Source: Dokdonella sp041395345 (GTDB taxonomy: Bacteria; Pseudomonadota; Gammaproteobacteria; Xanthomonadales; Rhodanobacteraceae). Taken from it: a stretch of DNA of 64,000 bases. Below the pieces are notes generated by a model. The model did not search any database, was not told the origin of the DNA, and saw nothing but the letters and a program-made list of their open reading frames with translations. This document shows, one piece after another, positions 31,853-40,711 of this stretch (position 1 is its first letter; every line of letters starts with the position of its first letter). Position numbers and translations under genes: made by a program. Location of the stretch: positions 62,001 to 126,000 of the forward strand of contig NZ_JAWLAR010000006.1 in assembly GCF_041395345.1 (NCBI RefSeq). The letters are read 5' to 3'.

Positions 31853-33931
31853 TCAACCGTTGCCGAATTCGTAGGACATGACCTGCTCGGGTTCCTGCAG
31901 GAAGTTGCCCTGAACGAAGTTGATGCCGCAGGAAAACAGGATCGACATGCTGGCCGCGTCCTCGACGAACTCGGCGACGGTGAGCTTTCCGGCGCTGTGG
32001 GCCTGCTCGCACATCGCCTTGATGCGCTCCTGGTTCTCCTTGTTCTTCGGCAGCTCGGCCATGTAGCTGCGGTCGACTTTCAGGTAGTGCGCGGGTATGT
32101 GCTTGAGCAACTGGAACGAATTGAGTCCGGAGCCGAATTGCTCGAGGGCGAATCCGCAGTGCAGCTGCTCGAGTCCGCGCACGAAGGCGCGCGCGGGTTT
32201 GAGGTTGGTCACGACCTTGCTTTCGGGCATTTCGAAAACCAGCGCATCGCCGCGCAAGCGCGAATTCTTCAGCTGCAGGGCAATCCACGGAAGGAGTCCC
32301 TGATCCTCCAGCGACTGTGGCGCCAGCTTGACGAAGAACGTGGACTTCTGGCCGGCCTGTTCGCGTTCCGCCAGCGCACGAATTGCATTGGCGATGACCC
32401 AGCGATCCAGTTGCGGCAGCAGCCCATGCTGCTCGGCGATCGGCATGAAGAACCCGGGCAGGATCTCTCCCTTGGGGCCCTTCATGCGCAACAGGATTTC
32501 ATAGAACTCGCCCTCGGCTCCCTGCAGGCTGATGATCGGCTGGTAATAAAGGACATAGCCGTCGTTTTCGAGTCCTTCCTTGATCAGCTTGATCCAGTGC
32601 CGGTTCTTTTCCGCATCGGCCTTGTCCTTGGCCGAGGGGTCGAAGACGCGGGCCTGGTTGCCGCCTTCGGCCTGGATGGCGCGCAAGGTGACGGCGGCCT
32701 GGTCGAGTACGGTGTTGCCGTTGGCGGTTTTTTCGCCAATCAGGCTGCCGGCCACGCTGATGGTCAGGTTGATCGAGTTCTTGCCGACTTCGAAAATGCG
32801 TTCCTCGAAGGCCTTGCGCAGGTTTTCGGCCAGCTCGGACACGGCCTCGGCCGAGTGGTCGTGAACGAGAATGCCGAAGGTGTGCTCGCCGAGTCGGCCC
32901 GGAATGTCGGTTTCCTTGAGGTGCCGCCGCAGCAGGTTGGCCATGTCGCCAAGCAGCAGGTCGGTGTTGCCAAGGCCGATGCCGTCGAGCACGGTCTTGT
33001 AGTTGTCCAGCTCAAGCAGGACCAGAGCCTGATCGGCCTTGCCCTTGGTGGCTGCGGCGGCGGCGCGGTCGAGCTCGATGATCAGGTGCTGGCGATTGAA
33101 CAGGTCGGTGATCAGATCCTTGCTGCGCAGGGCCTCGAGCTCTTCGGAATTCGTGGAATCGGCCAGCTGCTGGCGGAACACGATTTGCTGGCAGGTTTCG
33201 CCCTCGTAGATCGCCTCGGCGAACTCCATGACGGCATCAAAGGTTTCGCCGTCGCCGCGCTGGGCCTTCAGGTTCAGCTTCTGCGGCGGACGCTCGCCCT
33301 TGGACAGTCGCTTGAGCAGTGACTTGAAGTCGTCCGCATCCTCGGGGGCGATCAGGTCGAGGATGGACAGCCCTTCGATGTCCTCGAAGTCGTCGTAGCC
33401 GAAGGTCTCGAGGTAGGCCTTGTTGGCCCGCACATGCATGCCTTCGTGCACATAGGCGATGGGATCGCGGGAGGAATCCAGCAAATCGCTGCAGCGGCGC
33501 TCGGATTCGCGCAGGGCACCTTCGAGGTGGCGCACGCTGCGGCGCATGGCCAGCGCCTCGAACTCGCGGCGTACGATGATCTGCAGATGATCGGCGCGGC
33601 TGTGCAAGGCGAGTGCTCGCGCTCCGCCCAGAAACGCGTCGACCACCTGCGTGTCGGAAAGGTTTGCGCCGTACACGACCACGGCAATGTCCTTGCCGGT
33701 CTTGTTCACCGCTTCGGTCGTCTGGCGCAGGGGCAGATCACTGCTGCCGAGGTTGGCCAGGATCAGGTCCGGCGTCTGGCGCTCGAGCAAATCCTCCAGT
33801 TCGGCCTCGTTGGCCGCTCGCGAGGGGCGAACGGCAATGCCGCCGTTCCGCAGCATGCTGATGATCTGCTCCGCTTCGTCGGCGGAGTCCTCGATCAGCA
33901 GCAGCTTGATCACATTGTCTGTCTTGGTCAT
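31853..33931 (-). CDS. fimX: FimX-like degenerate REC-PAS-GGDEF-EAL c-di-GMP receptor
   Basis: 692 residues, almost the length of P. aeruginosa FimX (691). REC domain 8-125 lacks the phospho-acceptor: LILANL has Asn60 where Asp is expected. PAS domain about 145-255 (ESERRCSDLLDSSRDPIAYVHEGMHVRANKAYLETFGYDD). The GGDEF signature is GEHTF at 348-352, so cyclase activity is not expected. The EAL motif is EIL at 478-480 and other catalytic acids are missing, so it should bind but not cleave c-di-GMP. FimX promotes type IV pilus assembly at low c-di-GMP through PilZ and PilB. Together with pilH it places pilus control in this window. Confidence 0.9.
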   Translation of the reverse strand: MTKTDNVIKLLLIEDSADEAEQIISMLRNGGIAVRPSRAANEAELEDLLERQTPDLILANLGSSDLPLRQTTEAVNKTGKDIAVVVYGANLSDTQVVDAFLGGARALALHSRADHLQIIVRREFEALAMRRSVRHLEGALRESERRCSDLLDSSRDPIAYVHEGMHVRANKAYLETFGYDDFEDIEGLSILDLIAPEDADDFKSLLKRLSKGERPPQKLNLKAQRGDGETFDAVMEFAEAIYEGETCQQIVFRQQLADSTNSEELEALRSKDLITDLFNRQHLIIELDRAAAAATKGKADQALVLLELDNYKTVLDGIGLGNTDLLLGDMANLLRRHLKETDIPGRLGEHTFGILVHDHSAEAVSELAENLRKAFEERIFEVGKNSINLTISVAGSLIGEKTANGNTVLDQAAVTLRAIQAEGGNQARVFDPSAKDKADAEKNRHWIKLIKEGLENDGYVLYYQPIISLQGAEGEFYEILLRMKGPKGEILPGFFMPIAEQHGLLPQLDRWVIANAIRALAEREQAGQKSTFFVKLAPQSLEDQGLLPWIALQLKNSRLRGDALVFEMPESKVVTNLKPARAFVRGLEQLHCGFALEQFGSGLNSFQLLKHIPAHYLKVDRSYMAELPKNKENQERIKAMCEQAHSAGKLTVAEFVEDAASMSILFSCGINFVQGNFLQEPEQVMSYEFGNG

Positions 33932-34153
33932 GAATATGGCGCTTTCGGGGAGGTGCGCGTGGCACGGCTGGTCGTCATGCGAGTAACAACCAAGGCTGGG
34001 ACTTGTACCGGAATCACCGGTTTATTTCCATACCGGAGAGTGTTTATCGGATCGTGGAAGAAGAATCTGAACAAGGATTGCCACCTCATCAGGAACATGG
34101 GGGTCGTATGGGCGCCTCGACAGCTCTGCCACCCGGTTTGAACTCCCTGGCAA

Positions 34154-35185
34154 TCACAACGGGCGCTTGCTGGCGTCGCCGGCGACCTCGCGAACCAGTT
34201 TCGGGACGAGATAGCCCGGTAACTGACAGCGCATCGAATCGACCAGTTCGACTGCATTCGCGTCTTCCACCTCGAAGTGCGAAGTGCCCTGCACGCGATC
34301 CAGCTGGTGCAGGTAGTAGGGCAGAATGCCCGCGGCAATCAGCCGCTCTGACAAATCGCAAAGCGCCTGCACCGTATCGTTGATCCGGCGCAGCAATACC
34401 GACTGATTGAGCAGGGTCAGGCCGACGCCGCGCAAGGCCTCGCTGGCGGCAATCACCGCTTCGTCGATCTCGTTGGCATGGTTGGCGTGCACGACCATCA
34501 CCTTCTGCATGGGTAATGCGTCGAGCCAGTCCAGCAATTCCCGGTCGACCCGTTCAGGCAGGACGATCGGCAGGCGGCTGTGGACACGCAGTCGTCGAAT
34601 GTGCGGTATCCGCTGCAGCGCGTCGGTCAGTTCGGCAAGCCTGGGGGTCGACAGCGACAGCGGGTCGCCTCCGGACAGGATGACTTCATTGATCGAGGAT
34701 TCGCCGGCCAGATGCTCGAGTGCCGCTCGCCAGCGTCCTGCGGCCGCAGTCTCCTCGGCGTAGGGAAAGTGTCTGCGAAAGCAGTAGCGGCAATTGATCG
34801 CGCAGGATCCCGTCGCGATCAGCAGGGAGCGGCCGGCATATTTCTGCAATACACCGCTCGCCGCTCTCGAATCCAGGTCACCCACGGCATCCGTCGCGTA
34901 TCCGGCGGGGTTGAGCAGTTCGCCCGGGCCCGGCAGAACCTGCAACAGCAAGGGGTCGGCAGCGTCACCATGACGCATGCGGGCGATGAATCCGCGCGGC
35001 ACGCGCAGGGCGAATCCGGTATCGGCAGTGGCCAGCAGCTCATCCGCCCTGTGCGAAAGGCCAAGCAAGGCCAGCAGTTCCTTCGGATCGGTCACGGCGT
35101 CGCGCCAGACTTGCTGCCAGCGCCGGCCGGAAGCTGCCGTCACGGGGATGGGAATCTGGGAGAAACGCGGGCTTGCAGGTATCAT
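34154..35185 (-). CDS. epmB: EF-P beta-lysylation lysine 2,3-aminomutase EpmB
   Basis: A 343-residue radical-SAM and PLP enzyme that turns (S)-alpha-lysine into (R)-beta-lysine for EF-P modification. The cluster motif C128-x3-C132-x2-C135 is in GSCAINCRYCFRRHFPY. SGGDPLSL and the HQLDRVQGTSHFEV segment match the family. It lies divergent to efp, with 89 bases between the starts, so modifier and target share a control region. The third player, epmA, is not in the window. Confidence 0.94.
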   Translation of the reverse strand: MIPASPRFSQIPIPVTAASGRRWQQVWRDAVTDPKELLALLGLSHRADELLATADTGFALRVPRGFIARMRHGDAADPLLLQVLPGPGELLNPAGYATDAVGDLDSRAASGVLQKYAGRSLLIATGSCAINCRYCFRRHFPYAEETAAAGRWRAALEHLAGESSINEVILSGGDPLSLSTPRLAELTDALQRIPHIRRLRVHSRLPIVLPERVDRELLDWLDALPMQKVMVVHANHANEIDEAVIAASEALRGVGLTLLNQSVLLRRINDTVQALCDLSERLIAAGILPYYLHQLDRVQGTSHFEVEDANAVELVDSMRCQLPGYLVPKLVREVAGDASKRPL

Positions 35186-35224
35186 TGTCGATCGGTTCCG
35201 GGTCGCCCGGTCAACGAATTGCCC

Positions 35225-35230
35225 ATTCTA
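35225..35230 (-). promoter_or_regulatory. Candidate -10 of epmB in the epmB/efp divergent region
   Basis: TAGAAT on the minus strand, about 40 bases before the epmB ATG, inside an 89-base gap. No good -35. An imperfect hairpin AGCCGC/GCGGCT (35230-35249) overlaps it. Confidence 0.35.
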
Positions 35231-35274
35231 GCCGCTTTCACTGGCGGCTTATCCTCTAGCTACAGGAGCACTCC

Positions 35275-35841
35275 ATGGCTTCGCATGGAATGAACGACGT
35301 CAAGAACGGCCTCAAGATCATTGTTGACGGCTACCCGTGCACGATAGTCGACACGGATTTCATCAAGCCGGGCAAGGGCCAGGCGTTTACCCGGGTCAAG
35401 TACCGCAACCTCAAGACTGGCCGCACGGTTGAAATGACCATGAAATCGACCGACACGGTCGAGGGCGCAGACGTCATGGATACCGACATGGAGTTCCTCT
35501 ACACGGACGGCGAGTTCTGGCATTTCATGCATCCGGAAAATCACGAGCAGATTGCTGCCGACGAAAACGCCGTGGCCGATGCAGCCAAATGGCTCAAGGG
35601 CAATGAAATGGTCATGGTGACGCTCTGGAATGGCGCGCCATTGACGGTGACGCCGCCCAATTTCGTCGAACTTCAGATTGTCGAAACCGATCCCGGCGTG
35701 CGCGGCGACACCTCGGGCGGTGGCGGCAAGCCGGCCAAGCTTGAAACCGGTGCCGTGGTGCGCGTTCCCCTTTTCGTCAACCAGAACGAGATCATCAAGG
35801 TCGACACCCGCACCGGTGAGTATGTCGGTCGAGTCAAGTGA
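35275..35841 (+). CDS. efp: Translation elongation factor P
   Basis: A 188-residue EF-P that relieves stalling at polyproline stretches. Three beta domains are visible (KOW-like N-terminal, then OB domains). The modification loop is KPGKGQAF with Lys34, the residue that receives beta-lysine in E. coli. The divergent epmB supports lysylation rather than rhamnosylation (which uses Arg). The ribosome site AGGAG is 7 bases before the ATG. The window encodes at least one strongly polyproline protein (16176-17009) that would need it. Confidence 0.97.
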   Translation: MASHGMNDVKNGLKIIVDGYPCTIVDTDFIKPGKGQAFTRVKYRNLKTGRTVEMTMKSTDTVEGADVMDTDMEFLYTDGEFWHFMHPENHEQIAADENAVADAAKWLKGNEMVMVTLWNGAPLTVTPPNFVELQIVETDPGVRGDTSGGGGKPAKLETGAVVRVPLFVNQNEIIKVDTRTGEYVGRVK

Positions 35842-37177
35842 CAGCAACGGCCTGAATGCACCGCGCGCCGTCGATCTGCTGATCGAAGCGCGCTGGGTCA
35901 TTCCGGTCGAGCCGCATGCGGTCGTGCTCGAAGGGCATGCGGTTGCGGTCGACGCCGACTGCATCGTCGCGGTGCTTCCGATCGCCGAGGCGCGACGGCA
36001 GTTCGTGCCGCGTGAACGTGTCGAACTGCCCGAACACGCGCTGATACCGGGACTCGTCAACGGGCATACCCATAATCCGATGACCCTGATGCGGGGTCTG
36101 GCCGACGACGTGGCCCTGATGCCCTGGCTTCAGGAGCACGTCTGGCCAGCCGAAGCGCGTGCGGTCGGGCCCGAGTTCGTGCGCGATGGCGTGGAACTGG
36201 CCATCGCCGAAATGCTTCGTGGTGGCACGACCTGCTGCAACGAAAACTACTTCTTTCCGGATGTGCAGGCGGCAACCTATCGCCGGTACGGCTTTCGCGC
36301 GCGCATCGGATTGCCGGTGATCGAATTTCCGACGCCATGGGCCAGCAGCCGCGATGAATATTTCGACAAGGCGCTGGAAGTCCATGACAGCCTGCGCGGC
36401 GAGACCTTGCTGGGCACGAGTTTTGCGCCGCATGCGCCTTACACGGTGTCGAACGAGAGTTTCGAACGCATCCAGTTGCTTTCGAACCAGCTCGATCTGC
36501 CGGTACATCTCCACCTGCATGAAACCGCGGGTGAAGTCAGCGACAGCCTGCGAGATTTCGGCATGCGTCCGTTCGCCAGGATCAGGCAGCTGGGTCTGGT
36601 CAACGAACGCCTGATCGCCGTGCACATGACCCAGATCACCGAAGCCGAGATCGCCGAATGTGCGCAGTCAGGCGTGTCGATCGTGCACAACATCGAATCG
36701 AACATGAAGTTGCTGAGCGGCTTCTGCCCGGCCGAAGCGATCCGTCGTGGTGGCGTGAACCTGGCTATCGGTACGGATGGCTGCGCTTCGAACAACGACC
36801 TCGACATGTTCGGTGAAATGCGCTCGGCTGCCATGGTCGGAAAGATGATCGCCAACGATGCCACCGCTCTCGATGCCGCGACCATTCTTCGCGCAGCCAC
36901 GCTGGGCTCGGCGCGCGCCCTCGGCTGGCACGAGCAGATCGGTTCAATCGAATCCGGCAAGCAGGCCGATATGGCGGCCGTGCGTCTCGATGCAATCGAG
37001 ACACAGCCGATCTACAACGTGATCTCGCAACTGATCTATGCGGCGGGACGGCACCAGGTCAGCGATGTCTGGATCGCAGGTCAGCACAAGCTGCGCGATC
37101 GTCAGCTCGCCGATATCGACACCGTCGAAGTTCTCGCCAGGGCCCGACGCTGGCGTGAACGAATCGCGGCTGCCTGA
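35822..37177 (+). CDS. Amidohydrolase, MtaD/TRZ-ATZ type nucleoside deaminase
   Basis: 451 residues. Zinc-binding HTHNP near residue 75, HLHLHETAGE and the HMTQ histidines, and the final metal Asp in GTDGCASNNDLDMF. This set is typical of S-adenosylhomocysteine / 5'-methylthioadenosine deaminases and related chlorohydrolases. The start overlaps the last 20 bases of efp in another frame (ATG 35822, or GTG 35816), so its translation is coupled. Deamination of MTA or SAH fits the methyltransferase ubiG next door, but the substrate is inference. Confidence 0.88.
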   Translation: MSVESSDSNGLNAPRAVDLLIEARWVIPVEPHAVVLEGHAVAVDADCIVAVLPIAEARRQFVPRERVELPEHALIPGLVNGHTHNPMTLMRGLADDVALMPWLQEHVWPAEARAVGPEFVRDGVELAIAEMLRGGTTCCNENYFFPDVQAATYRRYGFRARIGLPVIEFPTPWASSRDEYFDKALEVHDSLRGETLLGTSFAPHAPYTVSNESFERIQLLSNQLDLPVHLHLHETAGEVSDSLRDFGMRPFARIRQLGLVNERLIAVHMTQITEAEIAECAQSGVSIVHNIESNMKLLSGFCPAEAIRRGGVNLAIGTDGCASNNDLDMFGEMRSAAMVGKMIANDATALDAATILRAATLGSARALGWHEQIGSIESGKQADMAAVRLDAIETQPIYNVISQLIYAAGRHQVSDVWIAGQHKLRDRQLADIDTVEVLARARRWRERIAAA

Positions 37178-37181
37178 TGCC

Positions 37182-37886
37182 ATGAGCACCCACAACGTCA
37201 ATCCCGCCGAAGTTGCAAAGTTCGAACGTCTGGCCAGTCGCTGGTGGGATGCCGATGGCGAGTCACGGCCTCTGCATGATCTCAACCCCGTGCGTTTCGG
37301 CTACATCGCAGGGCGCGTCGCGCTGAAGGGCAGCCGTGCACTCGATGTCGGCTGCGGCGGCGGACTGCTCAGCGAATCGATGGCTGCTGCTGGTGCAGAG
37401 GTGGTCGGCATCGACATGGCGCCTGCCGTGATCGACGTGGCCCGTCTGCATCTCATGGAGAGCGGCTTGCAGGTCGACTATCGGGAGACCAGCGTGGAAT
37501 CGCTGGCCGCCGAAATGCCGGCGCAGTTTGATGTGGTCACCTGCATGGAAATGCTCGAGCACGTGCCTGATCCGGCCAGTGTGATCCGCGCCTGCGCCGA
37601 CCTGCTCAAGCCGGGTGGTCGACTGTTCCTGTCAACCCTCAACCGCACGCCACAATCGTTTGCCGCAGCCATTGTCGGCGCCGAGTACCTGCTGCGACTG
37701 CTGCCAAAGGGCACCCATCACTACGCCCAATTCATCAAGCCATCCGAACTGGCCGGCGCGCTGCGCGGGGCAGGATTCGAACTGGAAGACCTGCGCGGCA
37801 TGGGCTACAACCCGCTGACGCGCAAGGCCTGGCTAAGCGACTCGGTAGCGGTCAACTATCTTGCCTGCGCCGTGAAATCCGAATGA
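37182..37886 (+). CDS. ubiG: Ubiquinone biosynthesis O-methyltransferase
   Basis: A 234-residue SAM-dependent methyltransferase that performs both O-methylations of ubiquinone synthesis. It opens VNPAEVAKFERLASRWWDADGESRPLHDLNPVR, the UbiG signature, with SAM motif I LDVGCGGGLLSE and the motif MEMLEHVPDP. The C-terminal insertion LNRTPQSF and KGTHHYAQFIKPSEL matches the membrane-binding part. It starts 4 bases after the amidohydrolase stop and overlaps the next gene by 4 bases. Confidence 0.96.
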   Translation: MSTHNVNPAEVAKFERLASRWWDADGESRPLHDLNPVRFGYIAGRVALKGSRALDVGCGGGLLSESMAAAGAEVVGIDMAPAVIDVARLHLMESGLQVDYRETSVESLAAEMPAQFDVVTCMEMLEHVPDPASVIRACADLLKPGGRLFLSTLNRTPQSFAAAIVGAEYLLRLLPKGTHHYAQFIKPSELAGALRGAGFELEDLRGMGYNPLTRKAWLSDSVAVNYLACAVKSE

Positions 37887-38548
37887 GCCGTTTCACGGAT
37901 CCCCAGGCAGTCCTGTTTGATCTGGATGGAACCCTGGTGGATTCCGCACCGGATCTGGTCGCTGCACTGGCCACCCTGTGTGCCGAAATCGGTCGAGCCG
38001 CCCCTGATCCGGTGGCCGTGAGTCGCGTCGTTTCAGCGGGCGGCCGCGCCATCCTGCGTCGCGGATTGCCTGACCTGGATGAGGCCGGCGTCGAGGCACT
38101 GTTGCCGCGCTATCTGGATCTCTATTCCGCGCGCGGCAATGCATCGACTGCGCTTTACGAGGGCATGGAGGAGGTCTTGCGCGATCTCGAGTCGCGCGCC
38201 ATTGCCTGGGGCATCGTTACCAACAAGGCCGGCTGGCTCGCCGCGCCGATGCTGGAACAGCTGAATCTGGCCAGTCGCTGCGGCGCGCTGGTTGCAGGTG
38301 ACACACTCGAGCATCGCAAGCCGCATCCGGCGCCGGTGCTGCATGCCTGCGCACTGATGAAGGTCGATCCGGCACGCACCCTGTTCGTCGGCGACGACCT
38401 GCGTGACATCGAAGCAGGGCAGGCCGCCGGAACGCGCACGATCGCGGCAGCCTGGGGCTACCTGAACGGTGGCGATCCACATGCCTGGGGCGCCGATGAC
38501 GTCGCCGCGAGCGTTGCCGACCTGACTTCCAGTCTGCGACTGGGCTGA
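37883..38548 (+). CDS. HAD phosphatase, phosphoglycolate/MurNAc-6-P type (Gph/MupP)
   Basis: 221 residues. HAD motif I FDLDGTLVDS at residues 11-20, motif II VTNKAG (113-118), and motif III/IV region KPHPAPVLHAC and FVGDDLRDIEAGQAAGT. It was classically named Gph (2-phosphoglycolate phosphatase). In Pseudomonas the homologue beside ubiG is MupP, a MurNAc-6-phosphate phosphatase of peptidoglycan recycling. Context therefore makes MupP a real option, and sequence alone does not decide. ATGA overlap with ubiG. Confidence 0.9.
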   Translation: MSRFTDPQAVLFDLDGTLVDSAPDLVAALATLCAEIGRAAPDPVAVSRVVSAGGRAILRRGLPDLDEAGVEALLPRYLDLYSARGNASTALYEGMEEVLRDLESRAIAWGIVTNKAGWLAAPMLEQLNLASRCGALVAGDTLEHRKPHPAPVLHACALMKVDPARTLFVGDDLRDIEAGQAAGTRTIAAAWGYLNGGDPHAWGADDVAASVADLTSSLRLG

Positions 38549-38553
38549 GTTCG

Positions 38554-39384
38554 ATGGTGGCCCCCACCGACGCCGTGGCGAGTTTCGAGGCCAAGTGGTC
38601 GCTGGCGCATCCCGAGTTGCCGCTGGCCCTTCGCTTCGTGACGCCAGCGGCTCGTCCCATGGTCTCTGCCCTGGTCTGCGTGTCGCTCGAAGTCGGTCTT
38701 GCCACCTACGGCGCAGGCGAGGCCGCCGTGGCAGCCAGCAAACTGCAATGGTGGGCTGAAGAACTGAGCCTGATGCCATCGGGCATGGTTCGGCATCCCC
38801 TGACCCGGGTGCTGGCCGAATCACCTGCGTTGAAGGCATTGCCAGCCGACGCATGGCGGACATGGACAGACGCGGCATTTGCGCAGCGTGAAGCGGCCCC
38901 CGCGCGTGGGTTGTCCGAACTCCTGGCCGGTTATCGCTGCTACTACGCTGCGCTGGTCCGGATCGAGTCGACGGTCTATCCGGGCCAGTCGGTCGAGAGC
39001 AGCAGCCAGGCCGGCGCCCTTTCACGGATCCTGCTGGAAACCGTTCGATTGCCGGAGTCCATGGCTGCCGGGCGCTTGCCTGTGCCGCTTGACTTGCTGG
39101 CCGGCCATGGCATTTCGAGCAATGCACTGGGCAGCGCGGGCCCGCAGCGCGACAGGGTATTGAGAGAGCACTTTTCCGCGCTTGCCGAGGCCATGAAATC
39201 GGTGGACCGTCGTGGCCTGCCACCGATACTGGCGGCAGGTCTGACCGCCGACCTGAGGCGTTGCCGGGATGCCGCGCACGCCGAAAATCCACTGGAATGC
39301 AGTGCCAGCAACCTCGACAGGCTTCCGCTTTCCGCGCTTTGGGCCTGTTGGCGGGCAGCGCGACGAGTGCAGCCAAGCTTCTGA
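38554..39384 (+). CDS. Divergent squalene/phytoene-synthase-fold protein, likely inactive
   Basis: 276 residues. It matches the family pattern in KLQWWAEEL (63-71), RHPLTRVL (80-87) and AAGRLPVPLDLLAGHGI (171-187), which correspond to conserved segments of trans-isoprenyl synthases. The Asp-rich motifs that bind Mg-diphosphate are absent: the first becomes SLEVG..TYGAG and the second ETVRLPES. It is therefore probably a pseudo-enzyme, perhaps an assembly factor as NDUFAF6 is in mitochondria. It follows the phosphatase gene by 5 bases in the ubiG operon. Family call is moderately sure, function unknown. Confidence 0.65.
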   Translation: MVAPTDAVASFEAKWSLAHPELPLALRFVTPAARPMVSALVCVSLEVGLATYGAGEAAVAASKLQWWAEELSLMPSGMVRHPLTRVLAESPALKALPADAWRTWTDAAFAQREAAPARGLSELLAGYRCYYAALVRIESTVYPGQSVESSSQAGALSRILLETVRLPESMAAGRLPVPLDLLAGHGISSNALGSAGPQRDRVLREHFSALAEAMKSVDRRGLPPILAAGLTADLRRCRDAAHAENPLECSASNLDRLPLSALWACWRAARRVQPSF

Positions 39385-39488
39385 TTTTGTACCCTGATCG
39401 CACTTGATCTGCGCCCCAGACTGCCCAACATGGCTTGTTCGGGCAGATTCATTGCGGCTCGACACCAGGTGGCCACCGGAAATACCAG

Positions 39489-40430
39489 ATGACTGCAACG
39501 ACCAACACCGCCCGACTCATGCCCGACATCGCAAGCCAGGCCGATGCCGACAATGCAGGTCCGCTGGACTGGGTCGGCATGGATGAAATCGCCGTGCCGA
39601 TCCGGATTGCCGATGCCGATGGCGTGCTCGTTCAGTCGCCGGCGCGGGTGGCCGCCCATGTCAATCTGAACCAGGCCGAAGCGCGCGGCATCCACATGTC
39701 GCGCCTATACCTGCATGTGGATCAGCATCTGTCGCGCGAACCGCTTTCGCCGTGTTCCTTGCGCCGGCTTCTGCGCGACTTTCTCGAGTCGCATGCCGAC
39801 CTGTCCGATCGGGCACGCATCAGCGTGCGTTTCGATCACATGGTCAGACGGCCGGCCCTGGCCAGCGACAACAGCGGCTGGAAGACCTACCCGGTCGTCA
39901 TCAATGCCAGCATGCACGATGGTGCGTTCGCCTTCGAACTGGAAACGGAGATCCTCTACTCGAGCACCTGTCCGTGTTCGGCCGCGTTGGCACGCCAGCT
40001 GATCCAGGAACAGTTTGCGAATGACTTTGCAGACGACCGACCGATTGATCGCGCCGCCGTACTCGAATGGCTGGGCAGCGAGTCCGGCATCTGTGCGACG
40101 CCACACAGCCAGCGCAGCAGCGCCCGCGTCCGGGTGCGCCTCGGCAACGGCTTCGAATTCCCGATCATCGATCTGATCGACCTGATCGAGGGCGCCTTGC
40201 AGACGCCGGTGCAGACCGCGGTAAAGCGCGAAGACGAACAGGCTTTCGCCCTGCTCAATGGCCAGAACCTGATGTTCTGCGAGGACGCCGCTCGGCGCAT
40301 GCGCAATGCGCTGGACCACGACGAACGCATCGTCGATTTCTGGGTACGCGCCTCGCATCTCGAAAGCCTGCATCCGCATGATGCAGTGGCTTACGCAACC
40401 AAGGGCATCGATGGCGGGTTTGTGGCGTAG
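39489..40430 (+). CDS. folE2: GTP cyclohydrolase IB
   Basis: A 313-residue COG1469-type enzyme that makes dihydroneopterin triphosphate from GTP for folate, independent of the zinc-only FolE. It opens DWVGMDEIAVPI, which is diagnostic. The metal Cys is in STCPCSAALARQL, and GICATPHSQRSSARV carries the conserved His/Gln. Start at 39489 is chosen over the open upstream frame because conservation begins there. In several bacteria folE2 is under Zur control, but I see no Zur-like palindrome upstream. Confidence 0.94.
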   Translation: MTATTNTARLMPDIASQADADNAGPLDWVGMDEIAVPIRIADADGVLVQSPARVAAHVNLNQAEARGIHMSRLYLHVDQHLSREPLSPCSLRRLLRDFLESHADLSDRARISVRFDHMVRRPALASDNSGWKTYPVVINASMHDGAFAFELETEILYSSTCPCSAALARQLIQEQFANDFADDRPIDRAAVLEWLGSESGICATPHSQRSSARVRVRLGNGFEFPIIDLIDLIEGALQTPVQTAVKREDEQAFALLNGQNLMFCEDAARRMRNALDHDERIVDFWVRASHLESLHPHDAVAYATKGIDGGFVA

Positions 40431-40597
40431 CGGACTTCAGCACTCGCGTCCCGTTGAGCTGGGCGCTTGAAACATTCCGTGCTCTGCCAACCTTGCAGAA
40501 AAATGCCCGTTTTCCCAGCGTTGCCCCAGACTTCAGCCAGTCGAAGCATCCCGGCATTCAGTTGCGTGACACCGTTCGGCAAGATTCCGCGGCATGC

Positions 40598-40630
40598 CGT
40601 TCATGCTTCGGCAGGCTCGGCACGAACCGG
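40598..40630. repeat. REP-like palindrome between folE2 and deaD
   Basis: CCGTTCATGC..GGCACGAACCGG with the core TTCGGCAGGCTCGG matches a common dispersed unit (GTTCATGCTTCGGCAGGCTCAGCACGAAC type). It is imperfect and lies in a 281-base convergent gap that otherwise shows nothing. Confidence 0.55.
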
Positions 40631-40711
40631 ATTCGATTCGCTTCTTCGACGTCGAATCTCAAGTGATCCCTCAAGGAACGAGCGCCCAAACCAGGATTCA
40701 GGGGCGCGCAG

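Noticed and set aside
39385..39488. Zur-type operator in front of folE2
   Set aside because: folE2 is zinc-regulated in some bacteria, but no AT-rich palindrome of the Zur type is visible in this stretch.
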